Origin: JAJDXW01 sp965202895
Lineage (GTDB): Bacteria > Pseudomonadota > Gammaproteobacteria > HK1
Reading direction: 5' to 3'
Length of the DNA: 64,000 bases
NCBI GenBank assembly: GCA_965202895.1
Contig: OZ241901.1
Location: forward strand, 3,906,001-3,970,000
Within the stretch, counting starts at the first letter, position 1. Each line of letters begins with the position of its first letter. The notes beneath the pieces are model-generated. The model was not told where the DNA came from, ran no database searches, and saw only the letters and a program-made list of their open reading frames with translations. Positions 15,082 to 22,699 of the stretch are shown here, piece after piece. Both the position numbers and the translations under genes were made by a program.

Positions 15082-17928
15082 GTGGCAGCGACCGAGCGCG
15101 ACCTCCGCATCGTCTTCCGCGCGATCGACCGCGTGACCGCGCCCGCGCAGCGGATCGCCGGCGCCGTGCAGCGGATGAGCCGCGAGACCGGTCTCGATCG
15201 GCTCGCGCGGGCGGCGGGCGGCGCCTCGCAGCAGCTCGGGCGGGTCGGGGTCGCGGCCATCGGGGTGGGCCGGACGGCCGCCATCCTCGGGGGGACCGGG
15301 GCCGGCGGGCTCGCGGCGCTCGTCCGCGGCTTCACGGGGACCGCCGACGCGCTTGCGAAGACCGCGGACAAGATCGGGGTCGGGGTCGTGGGGCTCCAGC
15401 GCCTGCGCTACGCGGGCGAGCTCGCGGGCGTCTCGACGCAGACCGTGGACATGGCCCTGCAGCGCTTCACCCGGCGCGCGGCCGAGGCGGCGCAGGGCAC
15501 GGGCGAGGCGCGCGACGCCCTGGCGCAGCTCGGGATCCGGCTCCGGGACTCCTCGGGGCAGATGCGGCCCACCGAGGGGCTGCTCGCGGACGTCGCGGAC
15601 GCGATGGCCCGCATCGAGGATCCGTCGGAGCGGGTCCGCATCGCCTTCAAGCTCTTCGATTCGGAGGGCGTCGCGATGGTGAACATGCTCCGGGGCGGAT
15701 CGGCCGGGCTCCGGGAGGCCGGCCTCGAGATGGGGCAGCTCGGCTTCATCACCGAATCCCAGGCGCGCGACTCGGAGCGGTTCAACGACGAGTGGACCCG
15801 CTTCCTGCGGGTGGTGCAGCACACCGGCCACGCGATCGCCGCCGATCTGCTGCCGCAGCTGACGCCGCTCATCGGGCGGCTGCGGGACCTCGCGGTGGAG
15901 TGGCGGCCCCGGATCGTGGAGCGGGCCGGGCAGGCGCTGTCCGACATCGCGGCGATGGGGCGCGACGTCGCGGCGGTCGTCCGCGAGCTCGCCGAGCGGG
16001 TCGGGGCGTGGTGGGCGGCGCTGGTGGTCGCGGTCCCGGTGGTCGCGGCGCTGGTGGAGCCCCTGGCGCGCGTGCTGGCGCGCATGGGGCTGTTCCGAGC
16101 GGCCTTGGTGGGCGTCGCCGCGTTCCTCGGCGGGCGATTGCTGTTGGCGCTCGGGGGCCTCGCCGTGTCCTTGCTCCGCCTCTCGGCCGCGATCGTCGGC
16201 GTCCTCGTCCGCGTGGGGGTGCTGGCGGTCCGGGCCGTACCGGCGGCGATCCGGGCGGCGCGCTGGATGGGCCGCCAGTGGGGCCTGCTCGGCACCCGGA
16301 TCGGGCTCGCGCGCCTGAAGATCGCGGCCTGGACGGCCGCGGTCCGCGCGGCGGGGCGGAGGATGTGGGCGCTCGCGGCCGGGGCGGCCCGGTCGGTCGC
16401 GGCCGCCTTCGGCCGCATGGCCGCCGCCCTCGGGCCGCTCATCGCGAAGACCTGGGCGTGGACGGTGGCCCTGCTCGCCAATCCGATCGGTCTCGTCATC
16501 GCCGGGATCGCGGCCGCCGCGGCCCTCGTATACCTCTATTGGGACGACATCGTGGCCTTTTTGAAGCGGGTGTGGTCCTGGCTCGAGTCGCTCTCCCTGG
16601 TCGACGTCGCGCGCGAGTGGATCGGCGCCATGGCGGCGACGGTGTCGGCCCTGTGGGGGCGGGTGACGTCCGCGTTCGACCTCGGGGCCATCGTCCGGTG
16701 GCTCGGGTCGCTCACCCTCCGCGACGTGGTCCGCGCATGGATCGACGCCATGGCCGCGGTGGTGTCGGCCTGGTGGCACCTGGTGACGGGGGCGTTCGAC
16801 CTCGCGGGCCTCGTCGCGCGGCTCGCGGGGCTCTCCCTGGGCGACACGGCCCGCGCGTGGATCGGGTCGCTGGCGGACGGGGTGTCGGCCCTGTGGGGGC
16901 GGGTGACGGAGGCGTTCGACCTCGCGGGCCTCGTCGCGCGGCTCGCGGGGCTCTCCCTGGGCGACACGGCCCGCGCGTGGATCGGGTCGCTGGCGGACGG
17001 GGTGGCGGACCTGTGGGGGCGGGTGACGGAGGCGTTCGACCTCGCGGGCCTCGTCGCGCGGCTCGCGGGGCTCTCCCTGGGCGACACGGCCCGCGCGTGG
17101 ATCGGGTCGCTGGCGGACGGGGTGTCGGCCCTGTGGGGGCGGGTGACGGAGGCGTTCGACCTCGCGGGCCTCGTCGCGCGGCTCGCGGGGCTCTCCCTGG
17201 GCGACACGGCCCGCGCGTGGATCGGGTCGCTGGCGGACGGGGTGTCGGCCCTGTGGGGGCGGGTGACGGAGGCGTTCGACCTCGCGGGCCTCGTCGCGCG
17301 GCTCGCGGGGCTCTCCCTGGGCGACACGGCCCGCGCGTGGATCGGGTCGCTGGCGGACGGGGTGGCGGACCTGTGGGGGCGGGTGACGGAGGCGTTCGAC
17401 CTCGCGGGCCTCGTCGCGCGGCTCGCGGGGCTCTCCCTGGGCGACACGGCCCGCGCGTGGATCGGGTCGCTGGCGGACGGGGTGGCGGACCTGTGGGGGC
17501 GGGTGACGGAGGCGTTCGACCTCGGGGCCATCGTCCGGTGGCTCGGGTCGGTCGACTGGCTGCGGATCGGCGCCGGGTGGATCCGCGACATGTGGGCCGG
17601 GATCCGGGGCGCGTGGCGGGGGATGCTGAGCTGGATCGCCGGTCAGGTCGCCGACCTGCTCGACCTGCTCCCCGATTTCGTGCTCAAGGGAGCGGGGGTG
17701 GACGTGGACGCCATCCGGCAGACGGCGGCGGCGCTGCCGTCGCCGGCCGGGCCGGCCGGCGAGGCGATCCCCTCCCTGATCGGCCCCGAGACCCGGCTCG
17801 CGGTCGGCGGCGAGGTCAGGCTCTACTTCGAGGGCGCGCCCCGTGATCTCCGCGTCGGGCGGGTGCGGTCGGACAACCCGGACGTCCCGATCGACGTGAC
17901 CCTGGGGTATGCGATGGCGGGCACGTGA
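15082..17928 (+). CDS. Tail tape measure protein with six 40-residue tandem repeats
   Basis: 948 residues with a GTG start. The N-terminal FRAIDRVTAPAQRIAGAVQR is the common opening of Mu-like tape measures. Residues about 310-385 and 455-490 are hydrophobic (LVVAVPVVAALVEPLARV, ANPIGLVIAGIAAAAALVYL). Residues 574-813 are six copies of a 40-residue unit beginning LAGLVARLAGLSLGDTARAW, flanked by degenerate copies. The tape measure sets tail length and is ejected into the host. Repeat number therefore should bear directly on tail length. The rest of the gene is intact, so the tail module is not obviously decayed. Confidence 0.9.
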   Translation: MAATERDLRIVFRAIDRVTAPAQRIAGAVQRMSRETGLDRLARAAGGASQQLGRVGVAAIGVGRTAAILGGTGAGGLAALVRGFTGTADALAKTADKIGVGVVGLQRLRYAGELAGVSTQTVDMALQRFTRRAAEAAQGTGEARDALAQLGIRLRDSSGQMRPTEGLLADVADAMARIEDPSERVRIAFKLFDSEGVAMVNMLRGGSAGLREAGLEMGQLGFITESQARDSERFNDEWTRFLRVVQHTGHAIAADLLPQLTPLIGRLRDLAVEWRPRIVERAGQALSDIAAMGRDVAAVVRELAERVGAWWAALVVAVPVVAALVEPLARVLARMGLFRAALVGVAAFLGGRLLLALGGLAVSLLRLSAAIVGVLVRVGVLAVRAVPAAIRAARWMGRQWGLLGTRIGLARLKIAAWTAAVRAAGRRMWALAAGAARSVAAAFGRMAAALGPLIAKTWAWTVALLANPIGLVIAGIAAAAALVYLYWDDIVAFLKRVWSWLESLSLVDVAREWIGAMAATVSALWGRVTSAFDLGAIVRWLGSLTLRDVVRAWIDAMAAVVSAWWHLVTGAFDLAGLVARLAGLSLGDTARAWIGSLADGVSALWGRVTEAFDLAGLVARLAGLSLGDTARAWIGSLADGVADLWGRVTEAFDLAGLVARLAGLSLGDTARAWIGSLADGVSALWGRVTEAFDLAGLVARLAGLSLGDTARAWIGSLADGVSALWGRVTEAFDLAGLVARLAGLSLGDTARAWIGSLADGVADLWGRVTEAFDLAGLVARLAGLSLGDTARAWIGSLADGVADLWGRVTEAFDLGAIVRWLGSVDWLRIGAGWIRDMWAGIRGAWRGMLSWIAGQVADLLDLLPDFVLKGAGVDVDAIRQTAAALPSPAGPAGEAIPSLIGPETRLAVGGEVRLYFEGAPRDLRVGRVRSDNPDVPIDVTLGYAMAGT
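16801..17520 (+). repeat. Six tandem 120-bp repeats in tape-measure gene
   Basis: Six units start at 16801, 16921, 17041, 17161, 17281 and 17401. By eye they are identical except for one two-codon variant site: TCGGCC in units 1, 3 and 4, and GCGGAC in units 2, 5 and 6. Older, diverged units of the same 120-base period lie at 16561-16800 and after 17520. Near-perfect identity, including synonymous positions, points to very recent expansion or ongoing homogenisation. Confidence 0.97.
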
Positions 17929-18214
17929 GGGAGCCGGGGTCGCCCCGGCGCGGCCAGCGGGGGAGGTCGCCCTCGATGCGCTCGTGGGCGACCACGACGA
18001 ATCCGATGAACAGCGCCAAGTATCCGAGCACGCCGAGCGCGATCGGGCCGAGCGAGAACCCGAGCCACTCTGAGAGCACCCACCACCAGAGCGCTCCCCC
18101 GAGCGCCGCCGTGAGCACGCTGTGGCCGAGCCGCTCCCACCACAGCCCGTCGCGCCACGTGAGCGGGCGCAGGCCGAGCTCCTCCGTCAGATCCTTCTTG
18201 AACACCCACGACAT
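17816..18214 (-). CDS. Antisense-oriented small membrane protein in the tail module (possible moron)
   Basis: 132 residues, the only convincing minus-strand gene inside the prophage. It starts MSWVFKKDLTEELGLRP, then a Trp-rich amphipathic region and two membrane helices (about 29-50, ALWWWVLSEWLGF, and 54-76, LGVLGYLALFIGFVVVAH), then a basic Pro/Arg-rich tail. The 3' 113 bases overlap the end of the tape-measure gene, so the last 37 residues are less certain. It fills a 300-base gap with no plus-strand gene, ends of which are well defined. Such lone reverse genes are often prophage morons, for example superinfection exclusion factors. That role is inference. Confidence 0.6.
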   Translation of the reverse strand: MSWVFKKDLTEELGLRPLTWRDGLWWERLGHSVLTAALGGALWWWVLSEWLGFSLGPIALGVLGYLALFIGFVVVAHERIEGDLPRWPRRGDPGSLTCPPSHTPGSRRSGRPGCPTAPARRGDHGARPRSRA

Positions 18215-18232
18215 GCCCCGCAGGGTATCACG

Positions 18233-18709
18233 GTGAGCTGGCGCGATCGGCTGCTCCCGGCGAGCTTCCGGGGCGCCCCGTTCCGTGTCGAAGCGCACGC
18301 GTCGCAGACGCCCGCGCGCCGGGCCGTCGTGCACGAGTATCCCGGGCGCGACGTGCCCTGGGCGGAGGACCTGGGGGGCTCGGCGGGCGAGTACGAGGTC
18401 ACGGCGTACGTGCTCGGCCGCGACTACGACCGCGATCGGGACCGGCTCATCGCCGCCTGTGCGGCGCCCGGCGCGGGAGACCTCGACCATCCCTGGCTCG
18501 GGCGGCTCCGGGTGATCTGCACCGGCTGCCGCGTGTCCGAGCGCTCGGGCGAGGGGGGGATCGCGCGGCTCGCCCTGACGTTCGGCGCCTCCGGCGAGTC
18601 GCGCTATCCGGCCAGGGGGGTCGACACCCTCGCCGCCCTCGATGCGGCGGCCGTCCGGGCCCGGACCGCGCTCGCCCTCGACGCGGCCCGCGCCTGGCCC
18701 GCGCCGTGA
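18233..18709 (+). CDS. DNA circularization/baseplate protein gpN, N-terminal domain as separate gene
   Basis: 158 residues with a GTG start. SWRDRLLPASFRGAPFRVEA, RRAVVHEYPGRDVPWAEDLG and EYEVTAYVLGRDYDRDRDRL are diagnostic for the DNA_circ_N domain of Mu gpN (baseplate/tail protein named for its DNA circularization role). In Mu the protein is one chain of nearly 500 residues. Here it stops after the N domain, and the C-terminal part is encoded by the next overlapping gene. Confidence 0.85.
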   Translation: MSWRDRLLPASFRGAPFRVEAHASQTPARRAVVHEYPGRDVPWAEDLGGSAGEYEVTAYVLGRDYDRDRDRLIAACAAPGAGDLDHPWLGRLRVICTGCRVSERSGEGGIARLALTFGASGESRYPARGVDTLAALDAAAVRARTALALDAARAWPAP

Positions 18710-19338
18710 CCCCGGGGTGGGTGCTGGACGCCCTCGCCGCCGCGGTGCGGACGGTGGCGGCCGAGCTCGGGAGCGGCGTCCTCGCGCGCGACGCGGACGC
18801 CCTGGTCCGCGACGGCGTGCGCCTCGCGGCCCACGTCGTCGAGGCGGTCGATCTCACCGACGATCCCGCCCGCCTCGCCGCCCTCGCCGAGGCTGGAGTC
18901 GCCCTCCCCCCCGGCACGGAGACCACGGCGGCGCGCCGGATCGAGGCGCGCGGCCTACGGCTGCTCGACGACCTGGTGCGAGGCGCGGCCACGATCGCGC
19001 TGGCCTGGCGCGCTGGCCGGATCGACTACGACGACCGGCGGGCGGCGGTCGCGATGCGGGACCGGGTGGCCGGCCTCATCGACGCGCGCGTCCCCGACGC
19101 CGGCGACGCGACGCACACCGCGCTCCGGGATCTGCGGGCGGCGGCGGCGGCCCGGATCGCCGAGATCGCGCCCCACCTCGCCGACGCGAGGGCGCTCGAC
19201 GTCGAGGCCCCGACCCCGAGCCTGGTACTGGCCTACGACCTCTACGGCGACGCGGACCGGGGCACGGAGATCGCGACCCGGAACCGCCTGCCGCGGCCGG
19301 GCTGGACGCACGGGGCGATCGAGGTCCTGTCGCGGTGA
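18706..19338 (+). CDS. DNA circularization/baseplate protein gpN, C-terminal part as separate gene
   Basis: 210 residues with a GTG start within the previous stop (GTGA). The end, PSLVLAYDLYGDADRGTEIA followed by RNRLPRPG and IEVLSR, is the well-conserved C-terminus of gpN-like proteins. Together the two genes make 368 residues, still shorter than Mu gpN. The clean coupled overlap looks like an evolved split, not a random frameshift: a +/-1 change would not simply restore one chain because both start and stop are functional. Confidence 0.8.
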   Translation: MTPGWVLDALAAAVRTVAAELGSGVLARDADALVRDGVRLAAHVVEAVDLTDDPARLAALAEAGVALPPGTETTAARRIEARGLRLLDDLVRGAATIALAWRAGRIDYDDRRAAVAMRDRVAGLIDARVPDAGDATHTALRDLRAAAAARIAEIAPHLADARALDVEAPTPSLVLAYDLYGDADRGTEIATRNRLPRPGWTHGAIEVLSR

Positions 19339-20408
19339 CGCCGACCGTCACCCTCGCCGGCCGTCCGTACCGGGGGTGGACGTCGGTGCGGGTCCAGCGC
19401 TCCCTCGAGCAGGCGGCGGGGAGCCTCACCGTGACGCTCTCGGACCGCGCCGGAGCGGACGGGCCCCGGCTCGATCTCCGCCCCGGCGCCGCCGTCGCCG
19501 TCGATCTGGACGGCGATCGACTCCTCACCGGCTGGATCGACTCGGTCCGGGTCCGGCACGACGCCGGCAGCCACGAGATCGAGGCGTCGGGACGCGACGC
19601 GGCCTGCGACCTCGTCGACTGCTCCGCGCCGTCCAGCCCGGGCGAGTGGCGGGACGCGGGGCTCGGCGAGATCGCGAGCGCCATCGCCGCGCCCTACGGG
19701 GTACCGGTCCGTGCGCCCGCACCCGGGGCGCCCCTCGCCCGGTTCCGCATCGAGGAGGGCGAGACGGCGTACGAGGCGATCGAGCGGGCATGCCGCATGC
19801 GGGGGCTCCTGCCGATGTCCGACCCCGCCGGCGGCCTCGTCCTCGGGCGTCCGGCGCGGCAGCGCGCGGCGGTCGCGCTCCGCCACGGGGTGAACGTCCT
19901 CGCCGCGTCCGCGGAGGCGACGGCGCGGGATCGGTACGCCGAGTACCGGGTGCTCGGCCAGCAGCCGTCGAGCGATCTGCTGGGCGGCGACGTCGCCGCG
20001 CACGTCGCCGCGACGGCCGTCGACGAGGGGGTGGACCGGCCGCGGCGCCTCACCCTGCTGGCCGAGCAGGCGCTGTCCGACGCCGAGGCGCGCCAGCGCG
20101 CCGAGTGGGAGGCGAGCGTGCGGGCGGCGCGCTCGCGGCGGGCCGCGGTCCGGGTCGCGGGCTGGCGCGAGCACGGGGACCGGGGGCCGCTCTGGGCGCC
20201 GGGCGCGCTCGTGCGGGTGGTCGACGACTGGCTCGGCCTCGATCGCGATCTGCTGGTCACGTCCGTGACCTGGCTGGCCGGCCCGGACGGCGCGGTCTGC
20301 GATCTCGGGCTCGTGCCGGCGGACGCGTACGATCCCGCGCCCCGGCCGGCCCCGCGCCGGCCGGCCGCGACGGCGGGGGCGGATGCCGAGTGGGACCTGT
20401 GGACGTGA
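19335..20408 (+). CDS. Baseplate hub protein (Mu gpP/gp44-like)
   Basis: 357 residues with a GTG start overlapping the previous stop. VTLAGRPYRGWTSVRVQRSL, then DGDRLLTGWIDSV and FRIEEGETAYEAIERACRMRG follow the gp27-like hub fold of Mu gp44 (gpP), which forms the trimeric core of the baseplate below the tube. A long C-terminal Pro/Arg tail precedes the gp45 gene, whose GTG overlaps its stop. Confidence 0.85.
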   Translation: MTPTVTLAGRPYRGWTSVRVQRSLEQAAGSLTVTLSDRAGADGPRLDLRPGAAVAVDLDGDRLLTGWIDSVRVRHDAGSHEIEASGRDAACDLVDCSAPSSPGEWRDAGLGEIASAIAAPYGVPVRAPAPGAPLARFRIEEGETAYEAIERACRMRGLLPMSDPAGGLVLGRPARQRAAVALRHGVNVLAASAEATARDRYAEYRVLGQQPSSDLLGGDVAAHVAATAVDEGVDRPRRLTLLAEQALSDAEARQRAEWEASVRAARSRRAAVRVAGWREHGDRGPLWAPGALVRVVDDWLGLDRDLLVTSVTWLAGPDGAVCDLGLVPADAYDPAPRPAPRRPAATAGADAEWDLWT

Positions 20409-20938
20409 GGGCGCTCGTCTCGACCGTCGAGCGGCTGCTGTGGCCGCTCCGGCGGCGCGTGCTGCTCATGGTCGGGCGCGGCGTGGTGCGGCTGGTGGAC
20501 GATGCGCCCGGGCGCCAGACCCTCCAGGTCGAGGCGCTCGCCGGCGAGATCCTCGACGCCGAGCGGTTCCAGCCGTACGGCCTCACCGCGCACCCGCCCG
20601 GGGGATCGGAGGCCGTGGTGCTCGCCGTCGGGGGGATGCGGCAGCATCCCATCGTCGTGGCCGCCGAGGACCGGTCCGTGCGGCCGCGAGACCTGCCGCC
20701 GGGGACGGTGGCCCTGTACACCGCCCTCGATGCCGGGGGCGGCACGCACCGGCTGACGCTCGCCGGCGACGCGCGCCGCATCGTCGCCGAGTCCCGGGAC
20801 CCGGGCGGCGCGCACGGTTCGACATGCACGATCGAGCCAGGGCGGATCGTGCTCTCGTGTGGGCGGAGCTCCATCACGATCGCCGACGCCGGCGTCGACA
20901 TCGACGCGCCGCGGCTGCGGGCGCGGCGGGCCACCTGA
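20405..20938 (+). CDS. Baseplate spike protein (Mu gp45-like, gpV family)
   Basis: 177 residues with a GTG start in the previous stop. The core VLLMVGRGVVRLVDDAPGRQ, TLQVEALAGEILDAERFQPY and AVVLAVGGMRQHPIVVA is the OB-fold region of Mu gp45. The C-terminus is beta-rich (STCTIEPGRIVLSCGRSSIT), as expected for a membrane-piercing spike. A separate PAAR gene follows, which probably provides the tip. Confidence 0.85.
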   Translation: MRALVSTVERLLWPLRRRVLLMVGRGVVRLVDDAPGRQTLQVEALAGEILDAERFQPYGLTAHPPGGSEAVVLAVGGMRQHPIVVAAEDRSVRPRDLPPGTVALYTALDAGGGTHRLTLAGDARRIVAESRDPGGAHGSTCTIEPGRIVLSCGRSSITIADAGVDIDAPRLRARRAT

Positions 20939-21213
20939 TGCCGGGCGCGGCGCGGGTCGGGGCGGATACCGCGGGCGGCGCGCAGCTCGGCGGCGGCCAG
21001 GACTGGGTCTCGATCGACGGGGCGCTGGTGGTCGTGCTCGGCGACCGGGTCGGCGCGCATCCCCCCTGCCCCACGGTGCCGGCGCACTGCGCGCCGACGA
21101 TGGCGGCCGCCTCGACATGGATGACGATCGACGGGCGGGGGGTCTGCCGCGCCGGCGACGCGGCGAGCTGCGGCCACGCCACCACGGGCTCCGACTGGGT
21201 GGACGTCGCGTGA
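20938..21213 (+). CDS. PAAR-type spike tip protein
   Basis: 91 residues. It shows the PAAR pattern of Gly-rich turns and paired His/Cys residues (GDRVGAHPPCPTVPAHCAP, then MTIDGRGVCRAGDAASCGH and TTGSDWV). PAAR proteins sharpen the tip of contractile spikes and bind one metal ion. Mu itself makes tip and spike in gp45, so a stand-alone PAAR gene between gp45 and gp46 is a variation that recalls type VI secretion and tailocins. Confidence 0.82.
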   Translation: MPGAARVGADTAGGAQLGGGQDWVSIDGALVVVLGDRVGAHPPCPTVPAHCAPTMAAASTWMTIDGRGVCRAGDAASCGHATTGSDWVDVA

Positions 21214-21638
21214 CGGACCTGGCCCTCGCCTGGGACGCCGGCGCTTACTCCGCCGACCTCGCCGTCGACGTCGCGGCGCTGGACCTCGCGACCGACGACG
21301 GGCTGCGGTCGGCCGTGATGGTGAGCCTCCTGACGGACCGCCGGGTCGACGCTGAGGAGCTGCCCGCCGGGGAGACGCGGCGGCGCGGCTGGTGGGGGGA
21401 CACCCTCGCGTCGGGAGAGATCGGCTCGCGGCTCTGGCTGCTCGCCAGGTCCAAGCGCACGCCCGCCGTGCTGCGCCGGGCGGAGTCGTACGCCGCCGAG
21501 GCGCTCGAGTGGCTGGTGGAGGACGACGTCGTCGAGCGGGTGGACGTGCGGGCCGAGGACCGGGCGGGCCGGCTCCTCATCCACATCGACATCCGGCGCC
21601 GCGGCAGCCCCGCGGCCCTGGACGTGGACGTCGGCTGA
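21210..21638 (+). CDS. Baseplate wedge protein (Mu gp46-like)
   Basis: 142 residues with a GTG start in the previous stop. DDGLRSAVMVSLLTDRRVDA, RRGWWGDTLASGEIGSRLWL and ALEWLVEDDVVERVDVRAE are characteristic of Mu gp46 (gpW/gp25-like wedge). The RRGWWGD block is especially conserved. Confidence 0.88.
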   Translation: MTDLALAWDAGAYSADLAVDVAALDLATDDGLRSAVMVSLLTDRRVDAEELPAGETRRRGWWGDTLASGEIGSRLWLLARSKRTPAVLRRAESYAAEALEWLVEDDVVERVDVRAEDRAGRLLIHIDIRRRGSPAALDVDVG

Positions 21639-22699
21639 TGCCCTGGCCGCGCCCGACCCTGCGCGAGATCGACGCCCGCCTCGCGGGCGACGTCGAGTCG
21701 CGTCTCCCGGGCATCGACCCGCAGCTCCGCCGCTCGGTCATCGGCGCCCTGGTGCGCTCGGTCGCCGGCGCGCACCACGAGCTCTACGGGTACCTCGACT
21801 GGATCTCGCACCAGGTGTTCCCCGACTCGGCGGATGGCCCGGAGCTCGCGCGCTGGGCCGGGATCTGGGGGATCGAGCGCCGCCCCGCCTCGTCGGCCGC
21901 CGGGACGCTCACGGCGACCGGGACCGACGGGAGCATCATCCCGGCCGGCACCAGGTGGCGGCGCGGCGACGGGGCGGAGTACGTGTCGAGCGCCCAGGCG
22001 ACCATCGCCGCCGGCGCGGCGGCCGTGTCCGTCCGGGCGGCCGTGCCGGGCGCGGCCGGCGTCGCCGCGGCGGGCGTGCGCGTCACCCTGCTCTCGCCGG
22101 TCGCGGGCGTGGCCGCCGCCGCGGTCGTCGCGGCCGGCGGCGTCGCCGGCGGCACGGACGAGGAGGCGGACGACGACCTCCGGGTCCGCCTCCTCGCCCG
22201 CCTCCGGGCTCCGCCCGACGTCGGCACCGCGGCGGACTACGTCCGGTGGGCCCTGGCGCAGCCGTCGATCACCCGCGCCTGGGCGCGGGGCAACACCCCG
22301 GGGCTCGGGCAGGTCACCGTCTACCTGATGGCCGACGACGCGACCGACTCCGGGATCCCGGTGGCCGGGACCGTCTCCCGAGTGCAGGGCGGCCTCGACC
22401 GGCTGCGGCCGCTGACGGTCGACCTGACGGTCGCGGCCCCGGCGCCCGTGGCGCTCGACGCCACGATCCGCAGCCTCGTGCCGGACACCACGGCGGTCCG
22501 GACCGCCGTGGAGGAGGAGATCGCCGATCTCATCCTGCGCGACGCCGAACCCGGGGGGAAGATCCTCATCAGCCGGCTGCGCGAGGCCATCTCGGGCGCC
22601 GCCGGCGAGACGGACCACGTGCTGGTCGCGCCCGTCGCCGACGTCACGCACACCGCCGGCCAGATCGCCGTCATGGGGCTGGTGACGTGGCAGACGTAG
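21638..22699 (+). CDS. Baseplate J-like protein (Mu gp47-like)
   Basis: 353 residues. The opening PTLREIDARLAGDVESRLPG and the middle GGTDEEADDDLRVRLLARLR plus AADYVRWALAQPSITRAWA are the standard blocks of gp47/gpJ baseplate wedge proteins. Ala/Val-rich repeats (residues about 125-170) form the spacer between them. ATG overlaps the gp46 stop. The end overlaps the next GTG by 13 bases. Confidence 0.9.
   Translation: MPWPRPTLREIDARLAGDVESRLPGIDPQLRRSVIGALVRSVAGAHHELYGYLDWISHQVFPDSADGPELARWAGIWGIERRPASSAAGTLTATGTDGSIIPAGTRWRRGDGAEYVSSAQATIAAGAAAVSVRAAVPGAAGVAAAGVRVTLLSPVAGVAAAAVVAAGGVAGGTDEEADDDLRVRLLARLRAPPDVGTAADYVRWALAQPSITRAWARGNTPGLGQVTVYLMADDATDSGIPVAGTVSRVQGGLDRLRPLTVDLTVAAPAPVALDATIRSLVPDTTAVRTAVEEEIADLILRDAEPGGKILISRLREAISGAAGETDHVLVAPVADVTHTAGQIAVMGLVTWQT

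Noticed and set aside
16801..17520. Tandem 120-bp repeats considered as a CRISPR-like array
   Set aside because: There are no spacers, the units are contiguous and coding, and no cas gene is present.
15792..17846. Long alternative plus frame within the tape-measure gene with 40-residue repeats
   Set aside because: Repeats appear in every frame because the DNA itself is repeated; only the tape-measure frame has a family match and proper start.
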